Assembly (NCBI GenBank): GCA_040508515.1
Contig: JBEVMS010000045.1
Location: 1-12,710, forward strand
DNA from: JBEVMS01 sp040508515
GTDB lineage: Bacteria; Pseudomonadota; Gammaproteobacteria; Xanthomonadales; Rhodanobacteraceae
Length of the DNA: 12,710 nt
Direction of reading: 5' to 3'
Within the stretch, counting starts at the first letter, position 1. Each line of letters opens with the position of its first letter. This document shows positions 7,101 to 12,710 of the stretch, in pieces. The translations under genes and the position numbers were made by a program. Under the pieces are notes generated by a model. That model saw only the letters and a list, made by a program, of their open reading frames with translations, had not been told where the DNA came from and made no database searches.

Positions 7101-7396
7101 TTTGCCGCGAGCGGCTGGACGTGCACGGCGATGCCGTCAAGGCCGCGCTCGAAGCCGGCTTCACCCGCTTCCGTCCGGTCTGCATGACCGCGCTGGCGAT
7201 GATCATCGGCATGTTGCCGATGGCACTGAGTCAGGAGCAGAACTCGCCCCTGGGCCGCGCGGTGATCGGTGGCCTGCTGTTCGCCACCTGCGCCACGCTG
7301 TTGTTCGTGCCAGTGATCTTCAGCCTGGTCCACGGCCGTGATCAATCCCATTCGTCCTCGCTTCCCCTGCTCGGAGAAACTCCCCATGTCGCATAA
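4160..7396 (+). CDS. RND efflux pump, inner-membrane permease (AcrB-like)
   Basis: This 1078-aa proton-driven exporter should form a trimer in the inner membrane and pass substrates from periplasm or membrane to an outer-membrane channel. The start at 4160 gives MLGLVRIALARPYTFIVLAL, the normal first helix for this group. An upstream in-frame ATG at 4022 would add 46 unlikely residues across the palindrome. Helix 4 (GGLALAVGILVDDATVTIEN) carries the proton-relay pair D402/D403. In helix 10 (MGVATANSILVVSF) the position of AcrB Lys940 is Ala973. The cytoplasmic loop after helix 6 is long and histidine-rich (six His in residues 494-521). The Shine-Dalgarno is weak (GGA 4146-4148). The stop lies 11 bp inside the adaptor gene, so expression should be coupled. 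The organic-compound (HAE1-like) branch is more likely than the metal (CusA) branch, since no methionine relay was noticed. The substrate is unknown. Confidence 0.94.
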   Translation: MLGLVRIALARPYTFIVLALAILIAGPLAALRTPTDIFPNIGIPVISVVWNYTGLPPDQMSGRVIYYYERNLTTTVNNIAHIESQSLPGVGVVKIFFQPGTDVRTATAQVTAISQSVLKQMPPGITPPLILNYNASTVPVLELALSSKTLNESQIRDQASNFIQPTLVSVPGVAIPSPYGGKVRQVTLDLDPHVLAAKGLSAQDVANALSAQNQIVPVGTAKIGTFEYTVKLNNSPQAIDALNDLPVKTINGTVITVGDVAHVRDGAPPQQNVARVDGKRAVLMQILKSGDASTLSVVSGARALLPLIKETSPRDLKINPMNDQSVFVKAAVVSVAREGIIAALLTSVLILIFLGSWRSTVIIAVSIPLAILSAIALLSAFGQTMNVMTLGGLALAVGILVDDATVTIENINWHLEQGKDVRTAIMDGAKQIVGPAFVSLLCICIVFVPMFTLDGIAGFLFRPMAMAVIFSMVSSFILSRTLVPTLAMYLLKPHVTERGVGNHPEDAFINHHEGDQHRPTHGALMRGAVAFQKGFERRFTTFRDGYYAILTVALENRRPFIIGFLAFVLASFALVPFLGRDFFPDVDGGAIALHVRAPTGTRVEETAAEFDRVENAIRQVIPPKDLTTIVDNIGLPASSVDMVYSNTGTVGPQDGDIQIALNEGHRPTADYIKKLRERLPREFPGSQFSFLPADITSQILNFGAPAPLDVAIAGRNMQANQAYATAIMNRMKAIPGIADVRLQQSNSYPELGVHVDRVRASELGITEGDVTNSMVASLAGSSQVAPAFWLNPKNGVSYPIVAQTPQYEMDTMAELANLPVTSSKTGAQQVLGGIATFSRESSSAVVSHYNIMPVFDIYATVQGRDLGGVSSDINKVLAQFAKSRPRGTLVTMHGQVGTMNEAFSGLLFGLLGAIVMIYLLIVVNFQSWLDPFVIITALPAALAGIVWMLFVSHTTLSVPALTGAIMCMGVATANSILVVSFCRERLDVHGDAVKAALEAGFTRFRPVCMTALAMIIGMLPMALSQEQNSPLGRAVIGGLLFATCATLLFVPVIFSLVHGRDQSHSSSLPLLGETPHVA

Positions 7397-8576
7397 CGAA
7401 GCCGCGGCCCCGATGCCCCACCACAGGCCACGTCTGAAGCCGGTCATCGTCGGCGCCCTGGTAGTGGCGATCGTCGCGGTTGCCGCCGGGATCGCGCTGC
7501 GCGCCCACGACTACAACCAACTGGTGCAGTGGACGGCCGATCAGGAGATCCCCACCGTTGCCCTGATCGGCCCGAACGCGCCAAGCGGCCTGCACGACAT
7601 CAGCCTGCCCGGCCAGTTGCAGGCCTGGATCGACACGCCGATTCGCGCCCAGGTCAGCGGCTACCTGAAAAGCTGGAAGACCGACATCGGCGCCAAGGTC
7701 AACGCGGGCGACTTGTTGGGCACGATCGAAACGCCGGAACTTGATCAGCAGTTCGCCCAGGCCAAGGCCGGCCTTGCGCGCACCAAGGCCGATGCGCAAC
7801 TGGCACAGATCACCGCCAAGCGCTGGAACAACCTGCTCGCGTCCAACTCGGTGTCCAAGCAGGAGGCCGACGAAAAAACCGCGCAGGCCCAGGTCGCCCA
7901 GGCCAACGTGCAATCCGCGCAGGCCGATGTTGATCGCCTCGCCGCGCAGGAATCGTTCAAGCAAGTAGTGGCGCCCTTCAGTGGCACGATCACCAATCGC
8001 CAGACCGACGTGGGCAACCTGGTCAGCGCCAATGGCGGCACCGGCTCCACCTTGTTCAATTTGGCCGATACGCGCCGCATGCGGCTCTACGTGGAGGTAC
8101 CGCAAGGCTATGCCGGATCGATCACGCCGGGCCTGCCAGTCAAGCTGACCGTGCTGGAGCATCCCGGAAAAACCTATCGCGCCATCGAGATGGGTAGCGC
8201 CGGCGCGGTCGACCCGCATTCGGGCAGCCAGTTGGTACAGTTTGAAGTGGACAACACCGACGCCGACCTGCTGCCTGGCGATTACGCCCAAGTGGCGGTT
8301 CCTCTGACCAACAATCCCAAGCTCATCACGGTGCCTGCCACCGCGCTGATTTTTCGCGCGCAAGGTGCGCAGGTGGCGGTGGTCGGCCCCGACGACCGGG
8401 TCCAGCTGCGTTCGATCCACATCGTGCAGGATCTGGGTAACGTGCTGAAGATCGATCAAGGCATCATGCCCGGCGACAAGATCATCGATCACCCACCCGA
8501 TTCCCTGGCGCAAGGCAACAAGGTGCGCATTGCGTCCACGTCAGACGCCAACCCCACCGCCAAGAAGATGGGTTAA
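7386..8576 (+). CDS. RND efflux periplasmic adaptor (membrane fusion protein)
   Basis: This 396-aa adaptor links the upstream pump to the outer-membrane channel. It is anchored by an N-terminal helix (about residues 19-38, PVIVGALVVAIVAVAAGIAL) rather than a lipobox cysteine. The first lipoyl half is about 83-118 (IRAQVSGYLKSW...GDLLGTIETPEL). A coiled-coil hairpin rich in Ala, Gln and Lys spans about 119-190. The second lipoyl half follows (VVAPFSGTITNRQTDVGNLV), then the beta-barrel and membrane-proximal domains. The ATG at 7386 overlaps the pump gene by 11 bp and has GGAG at 7373-7376. An earlier in-frame ATG at 7338 lacks this ribosome site and is not preferred. The TAA stop is 4 nt before the channel gene start. 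In many HlyD/AcrA operons the adaptor comes first; here it is second. Confidence 0.93.
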   Translation: MSHNEAAAPMPHHRPRLKPVIVGALVVAIVAVAAGIALRAHDYNQLVQWTADQEIPTVALIGPNAPSGLHDISLPGQLQAWIDTPIRAQVSGYLKSWKTDIGAKVNAGDLLGTIETPELDQQFAQAKAGLARTKADAQLAQITAKRWNNLLASNSVSKQEADEKTAQAQVAQANVQSAQADVDRLAAQESFKQVVAPFSGTITNRQTDVGNLVSANGGTGSTLFNLADTRRMRLYVEVPQGYAGSITPGLPVKLTVLEHPGKTYRAIEMGSAGAVDPHSGSQLVQFEVDNTDADLLPGDYAQVAVPLTNNPKLITVPATALIFRAQGAQVAVVGPDDRVQLRSIHIVQDLGNVLKIDQGIMPGDKIIDHPPDSLAQGNKVRIASTSDANPTAKKMG

Positions 8577-8580
8577 GACC

Positions 8581-10083
8581 ATGCCAGCCACTTTGCATGC
8601 GATAAAGCGCAATGTATGGACGTATAGACTGCTAAGCGCCACCCTGTTGATGGCGCTTGGCGGATGCTCATTGGCACCGACGTATCACAAGCCAGCGGTC
8701 GCCATACCCGTCGCGTTCAAGGAAAACAGCGGCATTTGGCAAGCGGCGCAACCCAGCGATCAACTGCCACGCGGCGAGTGGTGGACCATTTACGGCAATA
8801 GCGTGCTGAATGGATTGGAAGCCCAACTTAACCAGGCCAATCCGACACTCGCCACCATGCTGGCGCGCTACGACAGCGCCCGCGCCTTTGAAAGCCAGCT
8901 GAGCTCGGGCCTGTTTCCGCACGCGGGTGTTGAAGCCAGCCCCGGGCATGATCGGCAGTCGGTCAATCGCGTCTTCCGCGGCCGCAACCAGCCCAACGAA
9001 AGCGACGATAACGATCTGAGCTTCAGCGCCGGCTACGAGTTGGACCTGTGGGGCCGCGTACGCAATGAGGTCGCCGCCGGCCGTGCGCAGGCCGAGGCCG
9101 CCGAGGCCGATACGGCCTCGGTCACGCTGAGCCTGCAAGCGCAACTGGCCGATGTGTATATCCAGCTGCAGGGTTACGACATCCAGGCCAAAATTCTCGA
9201 TGACTCGATCCAGGCCTACCAGCAGGCGCTGACGCTCACGCAGGCGCGTTTCGCCGGAGAAATCGCCTCGCAACTGGACGTTGCCCGTGCCAAGGCGCAA
9301 TTGGACGATGCCCAAGCGCAAGCATCGGAAGTGAGCGCCCAGCGCGCACTGGCCGAGCACGCCATCGCCAGCCTGATCGGTCAACCCGCCTCCAGCTTTT
9401 CGTTGCCGGTCGCGCCGGTGTCCTTGCAGGTGCCGGCCATTCCGCTGAGCGTGCCCTCGACCTTGCTGCAGCGCCGGCCGGATATCGCCGCGGCTGAGCG
9501 ACGCACGTTTGCCGCCAATGCCGAAATCGGCGTGGCGCGTGCGGCGTTTTTCCCCTCGCTCAGCATCAACGCGATGGCCGGCTGGCAAAACACCAACAAC
9601 GGCAACCTGCTGACTGCCGCCAACCAGTTCTGGGCGCTCGGTCCGTTGGCCGCGTTGCCGTTGTTCGATGGTGGCCTGCGCAAAGCGCAGGAGCGCCAAG
9701 CCAAGGCCAACCTGGACATCGCCGCAAGCGAATACCGCAGCCTGGTCTTAAGTGCCTTCCAACATGTGGAGGACAACCTGAGCTTGCTCAATCACCTGGG
9801 CCGCGAAGCCCAGCAGGAAAGCGATGCCGCCGCCGCCGCGCAGCAGGCGCAGGACATCGCCACCCATCGTTACCGCGAAGGCATCGTCAACTATCTGGAA
9901 GTGGTCACCGCGCAAACCGCCACCTTGGTCGCCGAACGCAATACCGAACAGGTGCGCACGCGCCAGTTGCAAGCCAGTGTCGACTTGATCCGCGCTCTGG
10001 GCGGCGGCTGGGACGGCGCGATGACCCCAGCCACCACGCAGGCGCCACCCGCGAAGGGCGAGCCCATCGCTCAAGCACGCTGA
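8581..10083 (+). CDS. outer-membrane efflux channel lipoprotein (OprM/NodT type)
   Basis: This 500-aa TolC-like channel closes the tripartite exporter. The N-terminus is a lipoprotein signal with lipobox LGGC and acylation site Cys29. Ser30 at the next position favours outer-membrane sorting. Two outer-membrane-efflux repeats follow, about residues 85-265 and 295-480. Family hallmarks are GYELDLWGRVRNEVAAG (151-167) and the NodT-type STLLQRRPDIAAAERR (293-308), followed by NAEIGVARAAFFPSLSI. The start at 8581 follows the adaptor stop by 4 nt. There is no strong Shine-Dalgarno (only GGGTTAAG nearby), which suggests translational coupling. An in-frame ATG at 8530 inside the adaptor gene would spoil the signal peptide. 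The gene ends about 70 bp before the bidirectional terminator and is the last of the operon. Confidence 0.93.
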   Translation: MPATLHAIKRNVWTYRLLSATLLMALGGCSLAPTYHKPAVAIPVAFKENSGIWQAAQPSDQLPRGEWWTIYGNSVLNGLEAQLNQANPTLATMLARYDSARAFESQLSSGLFPHAGVEASPGHDRQSVNRVFRGRNQPNESDDNDLSFSAGYELDLWGRVRNEVAAGRAQAEAAEADTASVTLSLQAQLADVYIQLQGYDIQAKILDDSIQAYQQALTLTQARFAGEIASQLDVARAKAQLDDAQAQASEVSAQRALAEHAIASLIGQPASSFSLPVAPVSLQVPAIPLSVPSTLLQRRPDIAAAERRTFAANAEIGVARAAFFPSLSINAMAGWQNTNNGNLLTAANQFWALGPLAALPLFDGGLRKAQERQAKANLDIAASEYRSLVLSAFQHVEDNLSLLNHLGREAQQESDAAAAAQQAQDIATHRYREGIVNYLEVVTAQTATLVAERNTEQVRTRQLQASVDLIRALGGGWDGAMTPATTQAPPAKGEPIAQAR

Positions 10084-10152
10084 GCGTGTCCGGCCAGCGG
10101 CGTTCTGACCCACAGCAGCGATGCTTATGCACGATGCATCCGCGCAAAAAGC

Positions 10153-10180
10153 AAACGGCGGGCACGTGGCCCGCCGTTTT
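10153..10180. terminator. bidirectional intrinsic terminator between convergent operons
   Basis: An 11-bp perfect stem, AAACGGCGGGC (10153-10163) with GCCCGCCGTTT (10169-10179), encloses the 5-nt loop ACGTG. On the plus strand it is followed by TTTT (10177-10180), serving the efflux operon. On the minus strand the stem is followed by a T-rich run (A-tract 10146-10150 on plus), serving the porin whose stop lies at 10236. The flanking parts of the 152-bp gap show nothing else. Confidence 0.88.
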
Positions 10181-10235
10181 CCATCCTTGGGTTGAACTCC
10201 ATTGCGATAAACGTTTGCCAGCAAGACTCCGTTGA

Positions 10236-11780
10236 TTAGAACGGGTAGTAACGCAAGCTGGTAAAGAACATGTTGTCGCTGGCCGACGGCTCGCCACCGA
10301 CGCCCGCGAAAGCGTCGCGGGTGGTGTGCGAGTACTGCGCGCCGAACTGCACGCGACCGAACTTGCCCTGGTAGAAGCGCCACCAGAAACCGAGCGTCTG
10401 CTGCTCGATCTTGCGCGTGTTGCCGGCGCAAGCCAGCGGCGACGCTTCGATATCGCAACCGCTGTTGACGTACAACGGGTTGCCGTAACCGTACGGCACG
10501 CCCGTGGCGCTGAAGAACGCATCTTTCTGCTGGCGCTCCTGGCCGGCAAATGCATAGACGTCCAAATCGCTGGTCGGGTGCACGGTCAGGCCAGCAAGCA
10601 GCATGGTCTCCTTGATCGGCGACAAGGTGCCATCGGGCTTGAAGGTCACGTCCGACAACTGCGCGGAGCCGTAACGACCGATGCCCTTGCCGGTCATCCC
10701 GGAGAACTGGAAGTCGAGGATCTTCGGCACCACCGGCAGCATCATGCCCAGACCCCAGCCGCCACCATGCACGCTGGTATTGGAACCGCCGAAGCGGCTC
10801 ATGAACTCGCGGCTGATGCCGAACAGTTCATAGTGACCAAAGCCCGGATCCACCGCGCCCTTGACGATCACGTCAGGCACGTTGTTGAGCGAAACATTGT
10901 TGGTGGGGGCATAACCGGAACCGCCCGGCGCGTTGTAGGTCAGCCCAGCCGGAACCGGGTTGGAAGCGAACGTGGTCTGCGGGTTTTCCACCGACACGCC
11001 CAGCCACCAGGTCTGATTCCAATCCTTCACGAGACGCAACTGGTTCTGGCGCGCCCAGGTGAAGCCCGGCAGGTATTGCGCGTCGATCGTCGGCGGCAAC
11101 ACTTCGGTGCGCGGTGTGATGCCCTTGCTGTTCATGCTCAACAGCGACCAGGCGTCACCACCGAGCAGGTGCAGGCCCAGATTGTCCCAGTCGATCGTGG
11201 CGTAGACCACGCGGGTACGCGGAGTGAACGAATTGCTCTCGTTCTGGTTGGCGGTCGGCGCGGCCCCCAGGAAGTCCATCTCGTAATAGCCGGCGACATG
11301 GGTATTGGGCGTGATATCGCCCTGCGCCAACAGCGAGAGGCGGCTCTGGCGTTCGCTGAGGCGGGTCTCGCTGGTGTGCGAATTAGCCGTCTGCTTATAG
11401 GGGATGGACCAGGAGGACGCCATATCGGCATTCTCGTTGACCGAGCGGTAGATCGTCGCCGCTTCCACGAAGCCGCCGAGGGTGATCTGCACGCCCTTGT
11501 AGTCCAGCTTGCCAGCTTTGGCGTCGGCAACGAACTTATCGGTATCCGCCTGGGTCTTCTGCACCGCCTCGACCGTCTTGGCCTGCGAGACGTTGATATC
11601 GGACTGCGCGTCGGTGCGATCTTCCAGCGAAGCCACCTTCGCCTGCAGCGCAGAGATCTGCGCCTTCAACTGCGCCAGCTCGCTGGCACTGATGGTGGCC
11701 TGCTGCGGATCGGCAGCGGCGGACAAACTCGTGACGCTCAAGCCAGCGGCAATCGCCGCCGCAAGCAATTTCGAACGCAT
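10236..11780 (-). CDS. outer-membrane porin with N-terminal coiled coil
   Basis: This 514-aa beta-barrel protein has a Sec signal peptide (residues 1-23, cut near SAAA|D). A predicted coiled coil follows (about 30-95, SELAQLKAQISALQAKVASL). The barrel starts near GVQITLGGFVEAATIY, with alternating aromatic strands, and ends in YYPF. The terminal Phe is the usual BAM recognition signal. Two cysteines, C442 and C451, lie close together in a predicted surface loop and could form a disulfide. GGAGAG (plus 11785-11790) fixes the start. The layout resembles trimeric porins with N-terminal helices such as DcaP or the OprO/OprP group, but the subfamily cannot be settled by eye. It is a paralogue of the partial gene at 12085-12710, about 59% identical over the shared C-terminal 206 positions by hand count. 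Its own promoter carries a Pho-box-like element, so phosphate or phosphorylated-anion uptake is a hypothesis. Confidence 0.85.
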   Translation of the reverse strand: MRSKLLAAAIAAGLSVTSLSAAADPQQATISASELAQLKAQISALQAKVASLEDRTDAQSDINVSQAKTVEAVQKTQADTDKFVADAKAGKLDYKGVQITLGGFVEAATIYRSVNENADMASSWSIPYKQTANSHTSETRLSERQSRLSLLAQGDITPNTHVAGYYEMDFLGAAPTANQNESNSFTPRTRVVYATIDWDNLGLHLLGGDAWSLLSMNSKGITPRTEVLPPTIDAQYLPGFTWARQNQLRLVKDWNQTWWLGVSVENPQTTFASNPVPAGLTYNAPGGSGYAPTNNVSLNNVPDVIVKGAVDPGFGHYELFGISREFMSRFGGSNTSVHGGGWGLGMMLPVVPKILDFQFSGMTGKGIGRYGSAQLSDVTFKPDGTLSPIKETMLLAGLTVHPTSDLDVYAFAGQERQQKDAFFSATGVPYGYGNPLYVNSGCDIEASPLACAGNTRKIEQQTLGFWWRFYQGKFGRVQFGAQYSHTTRDAFAGVGGEPSASDNMFFTSLRYYPF

Positions 11781-11806
11781 GGTGCTCTCCGTGATTAATA
11801 AAATGC

Positions 11807-11841
11807 CTCGTCATCCCAGCCCCCTGGGAGCCAACGACGAG
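11807..11841 (-). promoter_or_regulatory. nested hairpin in the porin 5' leader
   Basis: An outer 6-bp stem, CTCGTC (11807-11812) with GACGAG (11836-11841), encloses an inner 6-bp stem TCCCAG (11814-11819) with CTGGGA (11824-11829) around a CCCC/GGGG loop. It lies 26-61 nt before the porin start codon. In the minus-strand transcript it is followed by a moderately T-rich stretch. It may stabilise the message or act as a weak attenuator; the sequence does not decide. It does not mask the Shine-Dalgarno at 11785-11790. Confidence 0.4.
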
Positions 11842-11894
11842 ATGGGGTTCCTGCATGTGCCGATTCTTTTTTCGGCTTGATTTGTTTGGCGGAC

Positions 11895-11928
11895 GTTATA
11901 TGGCCCAGACATGACAAGCCCATGACAC
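11895..11928 (-). promoter_or_regulatory. PhoB-box-like promoter of the complete porin gene
   Basis: Read on the minus strand, GTGTCAT (11928-11922), GGGC (11921-11918) and TTGTCAT (11917-11911) form two 7-bp direct repeats with an 11-bp period. A 10-bp spacer (11910-11901) follows, then TATAAC (11900-11895) as -10. The Pho-box consensus is CTGTCAT, four bases, CTGTCAT, placed about 10 bp upstream of the -10 in place of a -35, as in E. coli phoA. Both TGTCA cores are perfect here; only the first base of each repeat and the usually AT-rich spacer differ. Transcription would start near 11888, giving a leader of roughly 107 nt. Other OmpR-family regulators with similar half-sites are an alternative. 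Confidence 0.6.
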
Positions 11929-12031
11929 CGGGCGTGGACCTAGCAGATATTCCACACGGAAATTTCCAGCTGCGTCCTGAAACCGCATCAAGACAAGCCT
12001 TTACCACCAAGGGCTGCGGAATAGCGCGCAT

Positions 12032-12056
12032 AAAAAAAGCAGGCCATGCGGCCTGC
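12032..12056 (-). terminator. intrinsic terminator of the upstream (partial) porin gene
   Basis: A perfect 7-bp stem, GCAGGCC (12039-12045) with GGCCTGC (12050-12056), has a 4-nt loop. In the minus-strand transcript it is followed directly by seven U (A-tract 12032-12038). It lies about 30 nt after the stop of the partial porin gene and so separates the two porins into different transcripts. The rest of the 304-bp intergenic region, between this hairpin and the Pho-like promoter (11929-12031), shows no gene. It holds only a 10-bp palindrome, GGAAATTTCC (11958-11967), of unknown meaning. Confidence 0.88.
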
Positions 12057-12084
12057 CTCTTTTATGTATGCACTGCGCCGCTTT

Positions 12085-12710
12085 TTAGAACGGCGTATAG
12101 CGGAAACTCGTAAAGAACATGTTGTCGTCGGTAGTCGGCGCGCCACCGAGACCATCAAACGCTTCACGCTTGGTATAAGAGTACTGCGCGCCGAACTGCA
12201 TCTTGCCGTACCTGCCCTGGTAGAACTTCCACCAGAAGCCCAGCGTGCCCTGCCAGATTTGCTTGGTGTTACCCACGCAAGTCGCCGCCGCCGCGCCATC
12301 GATATCGCAGCCGGCATTGTTGTAGAGCGGATTGCCATAACCAAATGGCAGGCCGTTGAAGTTGAACGCCTGCTTGTCCTCCTTCTCGCGACCGGCGAAG
12401 CCGTAGATATCCCAGTTCGCGTTGGCGTGCAGGGTCAGGCCCGCTTCTACCATCGACTCCTTGATCGGTGCCAGCGCGCCGTTCGGGTTGACCGTGACGT
12501 CCGACAGTAGCGAGGTGCCGTAACGACCGATGCCACGCCCTTCCAATCCGGTCAGCTGGAAGTCCAGCAGCTTCGGAACCAGCGGCAAGATCATGCCGCC
12601 GCCCACACCGCCGCCGTAGACGTCATGGCTGGCGCCACTGTAGTGATTATAGAAATCGCGGCCGATGGCGTAGATCTCGTAGTGGCCCCAACCCGGATCA
12701 ACCGCCAGCT
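12085..12710 (-). CDS. second outer-membrane porin, C-terminal part only
   Basis: The frame is open from the right window edge to a TAA at 12087-12085, giving about 208 C-terminal residues from LAVDPGWGHYEIYAIGRDF to RYTPF. The signal peptide, any coiled coil and the promoter lie outside the window. It aligns along its whole length with the C-terminus of the neighbouring porin, sharing blocks such as GIGRYG, GYGNPLY, TLGFWW, QFGAQYS and DNMFFTS, and ending in the same terminal PF. The paired cysteines are kept (GCDI, then C after nine residues instead of eight). It has the same orientation as its paralogue and sits 304 bp upstream of it, so this is a tandem duplication. A GTG at 12606 is an internal codon and not the start. 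Confidence 0.85.
   Translation of the reverse strand, partial: LAVDPGWGHYEIYAIGRDFYNHYSGASHDVYGGGVGGGMILPLVPKLLDFQLTGLEGRGIGRYGTSLLSDVTVNPNGALAPIKESMVEAGLTLHANANWDIYGFAGREKEDKQAFNFNGLPFGYGNPLYNNAGCDIDGAAAATCVGNTKQIWQGTLGFWWKFYQGRYGKMQFGAQYSYTKREAFDGLGGAPTTDDNMFFTSFRYTPF

Noticed and set aside
7320..8513. 397-codon open frame on the minus strand inside the adaptor gene
   Set aside because: Shadow of the adaptor coding sequence; no recognisable domain and no ribosome site considered.
10326..11798. 490-codon open frame on the plus strand, opposite the porin
   Set aside because: It is the antisense shadow of a GC-rich gene. The protein is His/Arg/Gly/Leu-rich without domain logic, while the minus-strand product has a signal peptide, barrel and terminal Phe.
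1..12710. tRNA, rRNA, CRISPR array, prophage or defence genes
   Set aside because: No cloverleaf, rRNA-like stretch, regularly spaced repeats or phage/defence domains were seen on either strand.

Overview
The window looks like chromosomal DNA of a high-GC gammaproteobacterium, most likely a Xanthomonadales/Rhodanobacteraceae-type organism. This is inferred from GC-rich codon use, the stand-alone soluble RnfB coupled to nth, TACAAT-type -10 elements and the style of the porins and efflux proteins. No genus can be fixed from the sequence alone. No rRNA, tRNA, CRISPR array or intact mobile element is visible.

Layout. At the far left edge there may be the first seven codons of a divergent minus-strand gene (1-22). 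A plus-strand pair follows: rnfB (232-852) and nth (849-1484), overlapping by ATGA. Both products carry iron-sulfur clusters. After a 264-bp gap with a structured promoter comes a two-component pair, also joined by an ATGA overlap: an OmpR/QseB-PmrA-type response regulator (1749-2414) and a QseC/TctE-type sensor kinase (2411-3805). A 354-bp non-coding stretch then holds a 32-bp near-perfect palindrome and several short repeats. It leads into a complete tripartite RND efflux operon in the order inner-membrane pump (4160-7396), periplasmic adaptor (7386-8576), outer-membrane lipoprotein channel (8581-10083). A strong bidirectional hairpin terminator (10153-10180) separates this block from the convergent minus-strand genes. 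Those are two tandem paralogous outer-membrane porins: a complete one (10236-11780) and the C-terminal part of a second (12085-12710, running off the right edge). A perfect intrinsic terminator lies between them.

How the parts may work together. The two-component system sits directly upstream of the pump operon, so control of the pump by this regulator is the simplest reading. The pump, adaptor and channel genes are spaced for translational coupling and together would form one envelope-spanning exporter; the substrate cannot be read from sequence. The complete porin has its own promoter, because the upstream porin is closed by a terminator.

The most notable observation is in that promoter. 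Two TGTCAT-type direct repeats with an 11-bp period lie exactly 10 bp upstream of a TATAAC -10 element. This is the geometry of a PhoB box in a phosphate-starvation promoter, and it suggests that the porin is induced by phosphate limitation. Other points worth a second look are the palindrome before the pump gene, the superimposed direct and inverted repeats before the response regulator, the loss of the AcrB-K940-type lysine in the pump, and the anchorless RnfB.
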